This document shows, piece by piece, positions 41,908 to 51,156 of a stretch of DNA of 64,000 nucleotides. The notes under the pieces were generated by a model. The model did no database searches, was not told the origin of the DNA, and was given only the letters and a program-made list of their open reading frames with translations. This stretch comes from Xanthomonas sp. 3793 (lineage in GTDB: Bacteria; Pseudomonadota; Gammaproteobacteria; Xanthomonadales; Xanthomonadaceae). Numbering within the stretch: position 1 is the first letter of the stretch; each line of letters opens with the position of its first letter. The stretch spans positions 248,001 through 312,000 of the forward strand of contig NZ_JANTYU010000003.1 of assembly GCF_024806835.1 (NCBI RefSeq), read 5' to 3'. Position numbers and translations under genes: made by a program.

Positions 41908-43155
41908 ATGAAGATCTATCTCGTTGGCGGCGCAGTCCGCGATGCCCTGCTTGGCCAGCCGGCCGGCGACCGCGACTGGGTGGTGGTGGGCGCCGATCAG
42001 GCGCAGATGCAGGCGCAGGGTTTCAAGGCGGTGGGCAAGGACTTCCCGGTCTTTCTGCATCCGCGCAGCGGAGAGGAGTACGCGTTGGCCCGCACCGAGC
42101 GCAAGTCAGGGCGCGGCTACCGCGGCTTCGTGGTGGATGCCGATCCGTCGGTGACGCTGGAAGAAGACCTGCTGCGCCGCGACTTCACCATCAACGCCAT
42201 GGCGCGCGACGAAGACAGCGGCACCCTGGTGGACCCGTACGGCGGCGCCCGCGATCTGCAGGCGCGCGTGCTGCGGCATGTGGGCCCGGCCTTTGTCGAA
42301 GACCCCGTGCGCGTCCTGCGTGCGGCGCGCTTCATGGCGCGGCTGGCACCGCTGGGTTTCAGCATCGCACCGGACACGGCCGCACTGATGCGCGAGATGG
42401 CGGCCAGCGGCGAACTGGACAGCCTGGTGCCCGAACGCGTGTGGCAGGAACTGCGCCGTGCGCTGACCTGCGCACAGCCGGCCGCGTTCTTGCGCACCTT
42501 GCACGACACCGGTGCGCTGCGCGTCATCCTGCCCGAGCTCGATGCGCTATATGGCGTTCCCCAGCGCGCCGAGTTCCATCCGGAAGTGGATACCGGCCTT
42601 CATCAGGAGATGGTCAGCGACATGGCCGCGCGGCTGGCACCGGGCGATGCGCTGATCGGCTTTGCCGCGTTGACCCACGACCTGGGCAAGGCGCTGACTC
42701 CGCCGGACGAATGGCCGCGCCACCTGATGCACGAACAGCGCGGCGTTGCCCCGCTGCAGGCGCTGTGCGAACGGCTCAAGGTGCCGCAGGACTATCGCCA
42801 GCTCGCAGTCACCGCCTGTCGCGAGCACCTCAACATCCACCGTCTGGCGGAACTGCGCAACCGCACGGTGCACGAACTGCTGGTGCGCTGCGATGCATTC
42901 CGTCGACCGGAACGCATCGCGCAACTGGCACTGGTCTGCGAAGCCGACAAGCGCGGCAGGTTGGGCAGCGAAGAGGCCGCCTATCCACAAGGCGAAGAAC
43001 TGAAGCGCCTCCATGCCGCCGCCCTGGCGATCAACGCGCGCGACCTGGCAGCCGAAGGTCTGCAAGGCCCGCAAATCGGCGAAGCATTGACCAAGGCGCG
43101 CATCGCGGCGATTGCACAGGCGCGTGCATCCGGCCGGGACGAGCGCGCCACCTAA
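41908..43155 (+). CDS. cca: CCA-adding tRNA nucleotidyltransferase, multifunctional with HD domain
   Basis: The product is 415 aa from the ATG at 41908 ([16 protein letters not shown]); GGAGCG is 3 bases upstream. The nucleotidyltransferase head has [10 protein letters not shown] and the metal-binding D-R-D in [11 protein letters not shown], then [10 protein letters not shown], and [16 protein letters not shown] of the class II family. A C-terminal HD domain is visible ([10 protein letters not shown]). It builds and repairs the CCA end of tRNAs; HD-type relatives also have phosphohydrolase activity. The E. coli enzyme has the same size and domain order. Confidence 0.95.
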   Translation: MKIYLVGGAVRDALLGQPAGDRDWVVVGADQAQMQAQGFKAVGKDFPVFLHPRSGEEYALARTERKSGRGYRGFVVDADPSVTLEEDLLRRDFTINAMARDEDSGTLVDPYGGARDLQARVLRHVGPAFVEDPVRVLRAARFMARLAPLGFSIAPDTAALMREMAASGELDSLVPERVWQELRRALTCAQPAAFLRTLHDTGALRVILPELDALYGVPQRAEFHPEVDTGLHQEMVSDMAARLAPGDALIGFAALTHDLGKALTPPDEWPRHLMHEQRGVAPLQALCERLKVPQDYRQLAVTACREHLNIHRLAELRNRTVHELLVRCDAFRRPERIAQLALVCEADKRGRLGSEEAAYPQGEELKRLHAAALAINARDLAAEGLQGPQIGEALTKARIAAIAQARASGRDERAT

Positions 43156-43331
43156 GGCAGCCATTTTCAGACGTAAGTATCAGTTTTCAAACCTCTCCGC
43201 AGATAGCATCGGAACGCGGCAGCGTCTGCACGCAATTACGCAAGAATCAATACATCTGCGTATTCGTGCCGATACGCGATGTTTGCCGCACCACAAATGT
43301 CGCATCTCACTTCAAGACAAAGGATCTGCTC

Positions 43332-43517
43332 ATGAGCGAAGAGACTGGAAACACTCTGGTGGACTATTGGCGCAATCATGCTGGCGATGACAATCCTGCA
43401 GGTCCGTTATTCGTCAGCGGCGCGTATGCAGAGGCCGACATCGTTTGCGAGGCCGCAGCAGTGACAGAGCAATGCGGGACGATTTGTACGGGGTCAGCCA
43501 CGTTCCAGTGCTGTTGA
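43332..43517 (+). CDS. lanA: Class II lanthipeptide precursor peptide (mersacidin-like leader)
   Basis: The product is 61 aa from the ATG at 43332, with AAGGA 8 bases upstream; it stops 6 bases before the LanM start. The acidic leader (MSEETGNTLVDYW...) contains NPAG-PLF at 21-27, like the NPAGNPF motif I recall from the mersacidin leader. A possible leader end is the G30-A31 pair, or the segment before Cys39. The C-terminal part holds Cys39, 48, 52, 60 and 61 and Thr45, 50, 53, 57 and Ser55, in TEQCGTICTGSATFQCC. This gives enough Ser/Thr and Cys for up to five (methyl)lanthionine rings. The Thr-x-x-Cys pattern next to an acidic residue recalls the lipid II-binding ring of mersacidin and actagardine, but it is not a full match. 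Confidence 0.85.
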   Translation: MSEETGNTLVDYWRNHAGDDNPAGPLFVSGAYAEADIVCEAAAVTEQCGTICTGSATFQCC

Positions 43518-43523
43518 GGCGGC

Positions 43524-46397
43524 GTGGTCTCCGGCCAGCAAGGCGGTGACTTCGGCACGTCGCTGGATTGCCTGATTTCGTCACCTCTCAAGAAACTGGC
43601 AGTCCAGCTTACCCAGATCGCTGCACTCGAACAGGTCGAACGCGAGGTCATCCTCAGGGCAACGCACCAAGCGCTTCTGGCAGTGCTCCACAGCAAACTC
43701 ACTCGCCTCTTGTTGCTGGAACTCAATGCCGCCCGAGTAAATGCGCAACTCGATGGCGACAGCGCGGAGCAGCGTTGGACAGCATTCGAGCAACTGACTT
43801 GTAAACCGGATTACTGGCTGTCGCTGGCGCCGCATTATCCCGGGCTGATCGAACGTATCGATACTTTGGTTTCACACCGCTGCGCTGCAGCGCACATGTT
43901 TGCACACCGATGGTGCAGCGACCGGCACCTTTTGACGCCCTTGCTGCATAACGCTAGCGGTTTGCTGCTAGAAGTCACTTTCGGAGCGGGCGACAGCCAT
44001 TGCAGTGGCCAGAGCGTGGCGCTGCTGCGTTGCACTGGCGGTCGGCTGGTCTACAAACCAAGATCGGTCGCAATCGATCTGGCACTTGCGCGATTTATCG
44101 AAGTGCTCAGCGAGCGCATCGTTACCACTATGCACGTGCCCAACGCCGTCGACCGCAGTGACTACGGCTGGGTAGAATTCGTCGCTCATCGGCAGGCAGA
44201 TACACTGTCCGAGCAACGGGATTTTTATCGCGCCAGCGGCCACTGGCTGGCGGTCATGAGGTTGCTTGCGGGCACCGATTTGCATGCAGGAAATCTCATC
44301 GCCCATGGCTCCGCACCGACTGTCATCGACTGCGAAACGCTTTTCACACCGCGCCTGCCCGCCCCGGCATCAGGTCTTGGCGAAGCGGCGGATCGGGTTG
44401 CCGCCACCGTTGCAGGCACCGCCGCCAATATCGGGATGTTGCCTAGCCGTGCAACCGGTCTTGGATGGCGTGGGGCGGATCATTCCGCACTGGGTTCAAT
44501 CCCCGGACAGCAGCCAAGCGTAGCGCGGCCCGCAATGATCGATGCGGGCACGGACAAGGCACGCATCGGGCTCGGCGAAGCAGGCATAACGCTTGAGTCA
44601 CAGAATCTCCCGAGTGCGCGCCCCGAGCTCGCACGCCATTGGCCCGACGTATTGGCTGGCTTTGGCGAAATGACGCAGCTACTCCAAGAACTGGATGCGC
44701 TTGATGCATTAGCGCCGCATTTGGAAGGATTCGCTGGATGCGTCGTCCGCTTCGTTGCACGGCCAACCGAGACCTATGCAGAAATCGGCCGCATGCTTTG
44801 GCATCCCGTATCGCTGCACAATCCCGGGCAGGCACGCCAGCGCGCCTTTTCGTTGATGTTGCGCATGGCCGACAATGTAGGATCGGTACCAAAGGATCCA
44901 CGCATCCTCAACGCCGAGATCGACGATCTGCTAAACGGTGACATCCCATATTTCTCCGCCAGTACCGAGGATGGCTGCCTGTCAGGCCCGGGAAATACAC
45001 GCTGGAAGATCGCTGACAACCTGATCGCTGCAGCAATTAACGATTGGCGCAGTGCCGACATCGCGCTTGAGCGCGAGGTGATCCAGGCCTCACTTGTCAG
45101 TGCATTCGTCAATGACGGATGGATGCCGGAAGACCGCTCACTTCTGCCTGCGACGCCCCGCCAAGACGATACCGAATATCGACGGCGGCAACAGCTCCAA
45201 GCGCTCATGCGTCAGTTGGTTGGGAGTGCCGTCCTTGGCAAAGATGGCAGCATTGCGTGGCTGGCCCCGGTGCTGTCGGCCAATGGCTGGTCGGTGCAAC
45301 CGCTCGGACCTGACGTCTATAACGGTACTGCCGGGATGGCACTCTTGCTTGCTGCCTATCGCAGGGAGTCTGCGGAAGGTCGCGCCGATCCAGTCGACGG
45401 TGTCGAGCATTGCTTGCAAGCTTGCATTACCACGATGACGATGGGTGATGCGAAACGGAGCCGGCTCCTGCGCGATGGAATCCGCTTCCGCCCGTTGCCG
45501 CCTGGCGGCTACATCGGACTGGGGTCACAGCTTTGGGCGTATCTGGTACTCGCAGATTTTGGCGTCGACACAGCACTGGACCATGCTGTAGCGCTTGCGC
45601 AAGAGCTTCCCGATGCCGCGCAGTCCGACGAGGTCTTCGATATCCTGACCGGTTGTGCCGGTGCGATCGTACCGATGCTGGCATTGGCCAGACAGACTCA
45701 AAATCAGCGCCACCTTGAAATAGCCGTACTGCTCGGCAACCTAATATGCAAGGCGGGAACGCGCAATGGCGAAGCCATGCACTGGGTCCACACACGTTGG
45801 CCCAACGGTGTTGGCGGTTTTGCCCATGGTGTCACCGGGATCGGCTGGGCGTTGACCAAGCTGGCACGGGCAACCGGATGCCAGCTGCATACGGACTGTG
45901 CGCAGGCAGCGTTCGCGTTTGAAGATGGTCTTTACGACGATGTGCATGGCAACTGGCGCGATATGCGCATGCTGGCAGGAAATCCGACGGCCGCTGCGTG
46001 GTGCCACGGTGCCGTGGGGATCGGCTTGGCACACGCGGATCTTGACCCACAGCTGACACATACGCGTACCCGCGAGACGCTACGCATCGCCATTGACGCA
46101 ACACGCCGCCAAGGGCTCGGCTGGAATCACTGCGCCTGCCACGGCGATCTTGGCGCGTGGGAACTGTTCGACGTGGCCGCGCGACTGCAACCGGAGAATT
46201 ACCGCGACATAGCGGGTGAATTGCTTGGTAGCGTACTGACCAGCATTGAAGAACATGGCGCTTGTTGCGGTCTGCTGCGCGACACACGTTCTCCTGGCTT
46301 GATGCCTGGCCTGGGTGGAATCGCCTACCAGTTGCTCAGAATGCATCCGAACCATCGCATTCCATCGATCCTGATGCAGGGAGGATTGGGAATCTAA
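43524..46397 (+). CDS. lanM: Class II lanthipeptide synthetase LanM
   Basis: The product is 957 aa from a GTG at 43524 (GAGG 5 bases upstream), 6 bases after lanA. The N-terminal DUF4135 dehydratase domain shows RLVYKPRSVAIDLALARF and the kinase-like GTDLHAGNLIAHG...VIDCETLF (about 248-273), which phosphorylates and then eliminates Ser/Thr of the precursor. The C-terminal LanC-like cyclase has the zinc ligands Cys827 (WCHGAVG), Cys872 and His873 (CACHGD), plus GVTGIGWAL. Both halves appear intact, so one enzyme should dehydrate and cyclise LanA in the cytosol. Base composition is visibly less GC-rich than valS or cca, which hints at acquisition by transfer. Confidence 0.95.
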   Translation: MVSGQQGGDFGTSLDCLISSPLKKLAVQLTQIAALEQVEREVILRATHQALLAVLHSKLTRLLLLELNAARVNAQLDGDSAEQRWTAFEQLTCKPDYWLSLAPHYPGLIERIDTLVSHRCAAAHMFAHRWCSDRHLLTPLLHNASGLLLEVTFGAGDSHCSGQSVALLRCTGGRLVYKPRSVAIDLALARFIEVLSERIVTTMHVPNAVDRSDYGWVEFVAHRQADTLSEQRDFYRASGHWLAVMRLLAGTDLHAGNLIAHGSAPTVIDCETLFTPRLPAPASGLGEAADRVAATVAGTAANIGMLPSRATGLGWRGADHSALGSIPGQQPSVARPAMIDAGTDKARIGLGEAGITLESQNLPSARPELARHWPDVLAGFGEMTQLLQELDALDALAPHLEGFAGCVVRFVARPTETYAEIGRMLWHPVSLHNPGQARQRAFSLMLRMADNVGSVPKDPRILNAEIDDLLNGDIPYFSASTEDGCLSGPGNTRWKIADNLIAAAINDWRSADIALEREVIQASLVSAFVNDGWMPEDRSLLPATPRQDDTEYRRRQQLQALMRQLVGSAVLGKDGSIAWLAPVLSANGWSVQPLGPDVYNGTAGMALLLAAYRRESAEGRADPVDGVEHCLQACITTMTMGDAKRSRLLRDGIRFRPLPPGGYIGLGSQLWAYLVLADFGVDTALDHAVALAQELPDAAQSDEVFDILTGCAGAIVPMLALARQTQNQRHLEIAVLLGNLICKAGTRNGEAMHWVHTRWPNGVGGFAHGVTGIGWALTKLARATGCQLHTDCAQAAFAFEDGLYDDVHGNWRDMRMLAGNPTAAAWCHGAVGIGLAHADLDPQLTHTRTRETLRIAIDATRRQGLGWNHCACHGDLGAWELFDVAARLQPENYRDIAGELLGSVLTSIEEHGACCGLLRDTRSPGLMPGLGGIAYQLLRMHPNHRIPSILMQGGLGI

Positions 46398-46402
46398 CGT
46401 CT

Positions 46403-48277
46403 ATGGCACACGATTCCGGACAGATTCAAAGCCCTTACTGGCGCATCGCAACTGACGCTTCCGCTTTGGATCTGGGCGCAATTCTCATGCGACTCGCCGG
46501 AGCGATCCGACCCGTTGTGGTGATGGCCCGCCAGGCTGCGCCGAAAGCAATGCACCTGCTCGTCGCCAGCCAGCTAGTGTCGGCGGCAGCCGCAGTCTGG
46601 GGATTACTGCTGCTAAAACAGGTGTTGACCGTGTTGCTGCCTGGCGTCGCTGCCACCGACTGGGGCGCACAGCTGCTGCCGATCGGTGCACTCCTACTGC
46701 TCGCGCATCTGATGAAGGTCGGTGCGCACGCCGTCGGCCTTTCGGCGCAAGCTCAGTTGGTGCCCAAGGTTAGGCATCTGGCTGACGATCAAATTCTGGC
46801 CGCCAGCCTGTCGATTGATCTGGTGGCATTCGACGATCCGCACTTCTTCGATCGCATGCAACGCGCGCGCGATCGCGGTGCACTGCATATCGAGCGCGTG
46901 ACAGTCTGCTTGGCGGAAGCGCTGTCTGCGCTGCTGTCCGTTGTGGCCGCTTCGCTTGCTTTGCTGTGGCTACACCCGCTACTGCTTTTCGCCATGTTAA
47001 TGGCTTTCATCCCAGAAGGATGGGCCGCGCTTGCAGCGGCAAGGCTGCACTATTCGGGGATGGATAGGACGATCGCCCTCACCAGGCACGCGCGGATGAT
47101 TTCCGAGCTTGCCACGTCGCGCGACGCAGCAGCAGAGATACGTGCATGCCAGGCGCAAGAATATGTCCTTGATCAACATCGGCGCAGCGCAATTCCGCTA
47201 CAGGAGCATCTGACTACTCAGTCAACATTGGAAGCACGAACGCTCTTGCGCGGCCGTCTGCTGTCGCTGCTCGGATTGCTACTCACCTTCGGCTGCCTTG
47301 CCGCGATGCTGCATGCGGGCTGGCTGAACTTGGCGTTGGCTGGCACTGCCATCGTCGCCATTCAGGTCACCACCAGTGCATTCGCACAATGCCTGCGCAT
47401 GCTGCACGAGATTTCGGAGCGTGCGCTCTACGTGGACGATTACCACGACTTTCTTGAATTGGCGAAGGCACAGCGCACCATGGGTGGCAACATGCTGCCC
47501 ACCCTGCAACCACACGAGATCGTGCTGGAAGATGTAGGCTTCCACTATCCTGGCATGATGGGACGTGTTGCACTGAAGGACATCTCGCTGTCCATTCAAG
47601 CAGGTCAGACGGTGGCGCTGGTTGGCGAAAACGGGTCAGGGAAAACAACCCTGGCCAAGTTGATCTCAGGACTCTACAAACCGACCAACGGTACGATCCG
47701 CTGGGATGATTGCGATCTCCACCAACTTCAGACAGAGGCATTACGCGACCGGATAAGCATTGTCCTGCAGCATCCATTGCGCTGGCCTGGCACCGTTCGC
47801 GACAACATCCGCCTGGGTCAACCGACACGTCACGACCCAATGGATGAAGCCCTGCATCAAGCGGCTGTGCGTGCTCAAGCGATTGACGTGATAGAGGGAC
47901 TGCCTGACGGCTGGGGCTGTCTTCTATCGCGCGAATTCATCGGTGGCCATGACTTGTCCAGTGGTCAATGGCAACGACTTGCGGTCGCGCGCGGCATCTT
48001 CCGCGATGCACCGCTGGTGATCTGGGACGAACCCACTGCCCCACTTGATGCAAAGGCGGAGCATGCGGTCTTCCAGTCTTTGCGTGAACTTGGACGCGGG
48101 CGCACGGTGGTACTTATCACCCACCGTTTAGCCAGCGTGCGCGAAGCGGACCGGATCTTTTTCCTGAAAGGCGGCCGTTTGGTCGAGCAGGGCACCCACA
48201 CCGAACTGATGCAATACGGCTGCGCCTATGCGGAACTCTATCGTTTGCAGGCAAGAAATAATGGCACAAGTGGCTGA
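46403..48277 (+). CDS. lanT: ABC exporter of the lanthipeptide operon, without a C39 peptidase domain
   Basis: The product is 624 aa from the ATG at 46403, 5 bases after the lanM stop. An exporter-type membrane domain (about 50-350, about six helices) is fused to a nucleotide-binding domain with Walker A GENGSGKTT (from residue 408), signature SSGQWQR (from 519) and Walker B LVIWDEPTAPLD, then the His of LITHRLASV. The N-terminus is only about 40 residues of non-catalytic sequence; there is no Cys-His-Asp C39 peptidase domain as found in LanT or bacteriocin exporters that cut at GG. It likely exports the modified peptide into the periplasm, with leader removal by some other protease. Confidence 0.9.
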   Translation: MAHDSGQIQSPYWRIATDASALDLGAILMRLAGAIRPVVVMARQAAPKAMHLLVASQLVSAAAAVWGLLLLKQVLTVLLPGVAATDWGAQLLPIGALLLLAHLMKVGAHAVGLSAQAQLVPKVRHLADDQILAASLSIDLVAFDDPHFFDRMQRARDRGALHIERVTVCLAEALSALLSVVAASLALLWLHPLLLFAMLMAFIPEGWAALAAARLHYSGMDRTIALTRHARMISELATSRDAAAEIRACQAQEYVLDQHRRSAIPLQEHLTTQSTLEARTLLRGRLLSLLGLLLTFGCLAAMLHAGWLNLALAGTAIVAIQVTTSAFAQCLRMLHEISERALYVDDYHDFLELAKAQRTMGGNMLPTLQPHEIVLEDVGFHYPGMMGRVALKDISLSIQAGQTVALVGENGSGKTTLAKLISGLYKPTNGTIRWDDCDLHQLQTEALRDRISIVLQHPLRWPGTVRDNIRLGQPTRHDPMDEALHQAAVRAQAIDVIEGLPDGWGCLLSREFIGGHDLSSGQWQRLAVARGIFRDAPLVIWDEPTAPLDAKAEHAVFQSLRELGRGRTVVLITHRLASVREADRIFFLKGGRLVEQGTHTELMQYGCAYAELYRLQARNNGTSG

Positions 48278-48287
48278 ATGCAACGCC

Positions 48288-48323
48288 TTCCGAAGCGGCG
48301 GCGCTCCAGCGGCCGCTCCGGAA
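48288..48323. terminator. Hairpin between the lanthipeptide operon and the TonB receptor
   Basis: A 12-bp stem with one mismatch (TTCCGAAGCGGC / GCCGCTCCGGAA) lies in the convergent gap, 10 bases after the exporter stop and 8 bases from the receptor stop. There is no strong T-run, so it may serve both directions weakly. Confidence 0.55.
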
Positions 48324-48330
48324 GCAACGC

Positions 48331-51156
48331 TCACATCTTGAAATTCAGGCTCAGCATGAAGGAGCGGCCGTTCTTGTAGATGTAGTACGGCTGGTTCTTG
48401 TTGCCGATGTAGCTGAAGTAGGTCTCGTCCAGCAGGTTGGTGGCTTCCAGCGCCACGCGTAGCCGCTCGGTGGCCTGATAGCCGAACGAGGCATCGACCT
48501 GGGTGAAGGCATCGGTCATCTGCTGGCCGTTGAGCCGACCGATCTGGGTGAAGTACTCCGAGCGCCAGCCCAGATTGACGCGCGCGCTCCACTTGCCCTG
48601 CTCGTAGTACGGGCTGATGTTGTAGGCATTGCGCGAGTTGTACGGCAGGCTGTAGTCGCCGTCGGTGTTGGAATCGGAATACGTGTAGTTGGCGACCACA
48701 CCGAAGCCGTTGCCGAAGTTGTGCTGCAGATTGAGCGCCACGCCCTGCACCTTGGCGTCGCCGGCATTGGTCGGCACCGAGGTCTGGTAGGTGCTCGAGC
48801 CGCCGGTGGCGTTGTTGAAGAACACCCGGTCCTGCACCGTGGTCAGGATGTAGTTGGAGATATCGCGCGAGAAGAACTCGCCGCTGAGCAGGCTGCTGTC
48901 GGAGAAGTACCACTCCACCGACGCACCGAGGTTGGTCGACTCGTAGGGACTCAAACCGGGGTTGCCGGTGGACGCGGTCAACGTGGTGTCGTCGGTGGCC
49001 ACGTACGGCGTCATGTTGGTGTAACGCGGTCGCGCGATGACCTTGGAGGCGGCAAAGCGCAGCATCAGATCGTCGCGCAAGTCGTAGGCGATATTGAAGG
49101 CCGGCAACCACTTGCCGTAGCTGCTGAGAAAATTCACCGGCGTGTAGCTGCCGCCTGGTGCATAACTGAAGCCATCGGTAGAGTCGCGCGTGTGCACGTA
49201 GCGCACACCGATATTGCCGCGATAGCGCTCGCCGGAAAAGTTGCCCTGCAGGAACCATGCACGGTTCTGCTCTTGGATGCTGTAGTTGCCGGCGTAGCTG
49301 ATCGGTAGGCCGTCATCGCCTTCCAGCCCGCCGATATAGCGGCTGATGGCACCGCGATTGATGGTGGACCAACGTTGCATGTCGGCGCTGGTGGACAGGC
49401 CATCCAGGTAGCCGGACGGCGTGGCGCCCGGCGAAAAATCCGCCAGCGTGCTGCCATCGTTCGGCGCCCAGGTGCGGCTATAGGATGACTGTCCGGTAGC
49501 GTGGTTGGTGAGCTTGATGCCGGTGAGGATCTGCGTGAACGGCCCCCACTCCACCGCATGGTCGAAATCCAGCTGCAGGTAACGCTCCTTGTCGTACTGC
49601 GGGCTATGGCTGGCCGAGGCATTGTTGAGTTGCATCGCCGCCGCGTTGGTGGGGTCGGTGCTGTAGTCCATCGCGGTGCGACGCCCGTCGATGTTGTAGC
49701 TGTACCCGGCAAGATTGCGGAACTGGATGCCGTAGATGCGCTCGGCACCGCCTTGCGAGCTGGTGTAGCCCACCTGGCTCGAGGCATTCCAGCCATCGCC
49801 ATGCCAGTCGGCACGCAAATGGATGCTGCCGGTGGTGACATCGCTGTTGCGCAAGTAGCCGTCCAGATAGGTGTTGGACTGGTCGCCGAAGGTGCCCGAA
49901 GTGGCCACGCCGTTTTCGAAGCCCAATGCCTGCGCGTCGCCTGGATTGGAGCCCCAATAACCGTAACGGCTCTGGTTGTAGTTGTCGAAATTCTCGGTGA
50001 CGTACAGACCGGTCAGGTTGAGCTCGAAATCGGCATCGGGCTTCCACTGCAGCGCAGCGCTGATGCCATCGCGTTTACGCGTCTGCTGGAACAACGCGGT
50101 GTTGATCGAGGTGGGAAACACGCCGGTGTTGTTGCCGACCACCGCAGGCGGAAACGCGGCGCCAGCGACATCGTCGTAACCGAAGATCTCCACGCCCTCG
50201 CGGCGCAGCACACGCTGGGAGTGCATCACCGACGTCAGTACGCCGAAGGTGTCGTCCTGGTTCTTCCAGCTATACAGCGCCGATGCGTTGGGCTTGCCTT
50301 CTTCAGACCGGTCGTTATAGCCGTAGCTCACCGTACCGGTCAGCGTATTGCGCTCCAGCTCCAGCGGTTTGCGCGTGTGCACGATCACCGTGCCACCGAT
50401 GGAGCCTTCGTCGATGCGCGCTTCCGGCGTCTTGTAGACCTCCATCAGGCCGACCACTTCCGGCGCCAGCGTGCTGTAGTTGAACGAGCGGCTGTCCGGG
50501 TCGTTGGGGTCGCCACCCCAACTGGTAGAGGCAATGGTCTGGCCATTGAGCAGCACGCGGTTGAGCGCCGGGTCGGTGCCGAGAATGCTGACCTTCTCGC
50601 CTTCGCCGAACTGGCGATCGACGGTGATGCCCGAGAGCCGCGACAGCGACTCGGCCACGTTGGTGTCGGGGAATTTGCCGATGTCTTCGGCGCTGATCGC
50701 ATCGACGATCGCATCGGCATTGCGCTTGACGTTGAGCGCCTTGCCCAGGCTGGCCTGGTAACCCACCACCTTGACTTCGTCCAGCGTGGAGACCGAAGGA
50801 TTGGCTGGTGCCTGTTGCTGCGATGGCGCGACGACGGGCTGTTGCTGTGCGGGTGCAGGGTCGGGCTGTTGCTGCGCAGAAGCGGGAAGTGCCAGTACGC
50901 CGCCCATTGCGGCGCCACCGATCAGCAGGCCGCGCACCGCCGCGCCCAATCGCGCGGGTTGCGGCCAATGCCTCGATGCAGCCTTGCTCGAGCAAGCACT
51001 GTGCGCATGTGCTGGATTGGCTTGGAGAGCCTTCGTCAAGCGCAATTTGAAGGGGGCCTGCGGCGCTGCGCAGAGACGATGGCGCATGTCGATTGACTGT
51101 GCAGTGGGCAGGCGTGGTGCGGCAATAGACAACGAAAACAGACGGGGAAACAGCAT
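48331..51156 (-). CDS. TonB-dependent outer-membrane receptor (carbohydrate type)
   Basis: The product is 941 aa from the ATG at 51156 (GAGG 8 bases upstream). A long N-terminus precedes the signal region (GLLIGGAAMGGVLALPASAQ, about 76-95), so an internal start is possible. A Gln/Pro-rich stretch leads to a TonB-box-like LDEVKVVGYQ (about 124-133), then the plug with SAEDIGKFPDTNVAESLSRL, GITVDR and RVLLNGQ, and a 22-strand barrel that ends in F-K-M. The plug wording is that of the Xanthomonas sugar-oligomer receptors. Because the GlcNAc operon lies on the same strand upstream, GlcNAc or chito-oligosaccharides are the likely substrate (inference). A LacI-type palindrome lies about 200 bases upstream. 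Confidence 0.93.
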   Translation of the reverse strand: MLFPRLFSLSIAAPRLPTAQSIDMRHRLCAAPQAPFKLRLTKALQANPAHAHSACSSKAASRHWPQPARLGAAVRGLLIGGAAMGGVLALPASAQQQPDPAPAQQQPVVAPSQQQAPANPSVSTLDEVKVVGYQASLGKALNVKRNADAIVDAISAEDIGKFPDTNVAESLSRLSGITVDRQFGEGEKVSILGTDPALNRVLLNGQTIASTSWGGDPNDPDSRSFNYSTLAPEVVGLMEVYKTPEARIDEGSIGGTVIVHTRKPLELERNTLTGTVSYGYNDRSEEGKPNASALYSWKNQDDTFGVLTSVMHSQRVLRREGVEIFGYDDVAGAAFPPAVVGNNTGVFPTSINTALFQQTRKRDGISAALQWKPDADFELNLTGLYVTENFDNYNQSRYGYWGSNPGDAQALGFENGVATSGTFGDQSNTYLDGYLRNSDVTTGSIHLRADWHGDGWNASSQVGYTSSQGGAERIYGIQFRNLAGYSYNIDGRRTAMDYSTDPTNAAAMQLNNASASHSPQYDKERYLQLDFDHAVEWGPFTQILTGIKLTNHATGQSSYSRTWAPNDGSTLADFSPGATPSGYLDGLSTSADMQRWSTINRGAISRYIGGLEGDDGLPISYAGNYSIQEQNRAWFLQGNFSGERYRGNIGVRYVHTRDSTDGFSYAPGGSYTPVNFLSSYGKWLPAFNIAYDLRDDLMLRFAASKVIARPRYTNMTPYVATDDTTLTASTGNPGLSPYESTNLGASVEWYFSDSSLLSGEFFSRDISNYILTTVQDRVFFNNATGGSSTYQTSVPTNAGDAKVQGVALNLQHNFGNGFGVVANYTYSDSNTDGDYSLPYNSRNAYNISPYYEQGKWSARVNLGWRSEYFTQIGRLNGQQMTDAFTQVDASFGYQATERLRVALEATNLLDETYFSYIGNKNQPYYIYKNGRSFMLSLNFKM

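Noticed and set aside
41625..43331. Long plus-strand frame that runs into lanA from within the cca region
   Set aside because: It crosses cca out of frame and is Arg/Pro-rich. The true lanA start is the ATG at 43332 with AAGGA before it.
48331..51156. The TonB receptor as part of the lanthipeptide operon
   Set aside because: It is on the opposite strand with a hairpin between, its plug resembles sugar receptors, and its composition matches the host genome rather than the lan genes.
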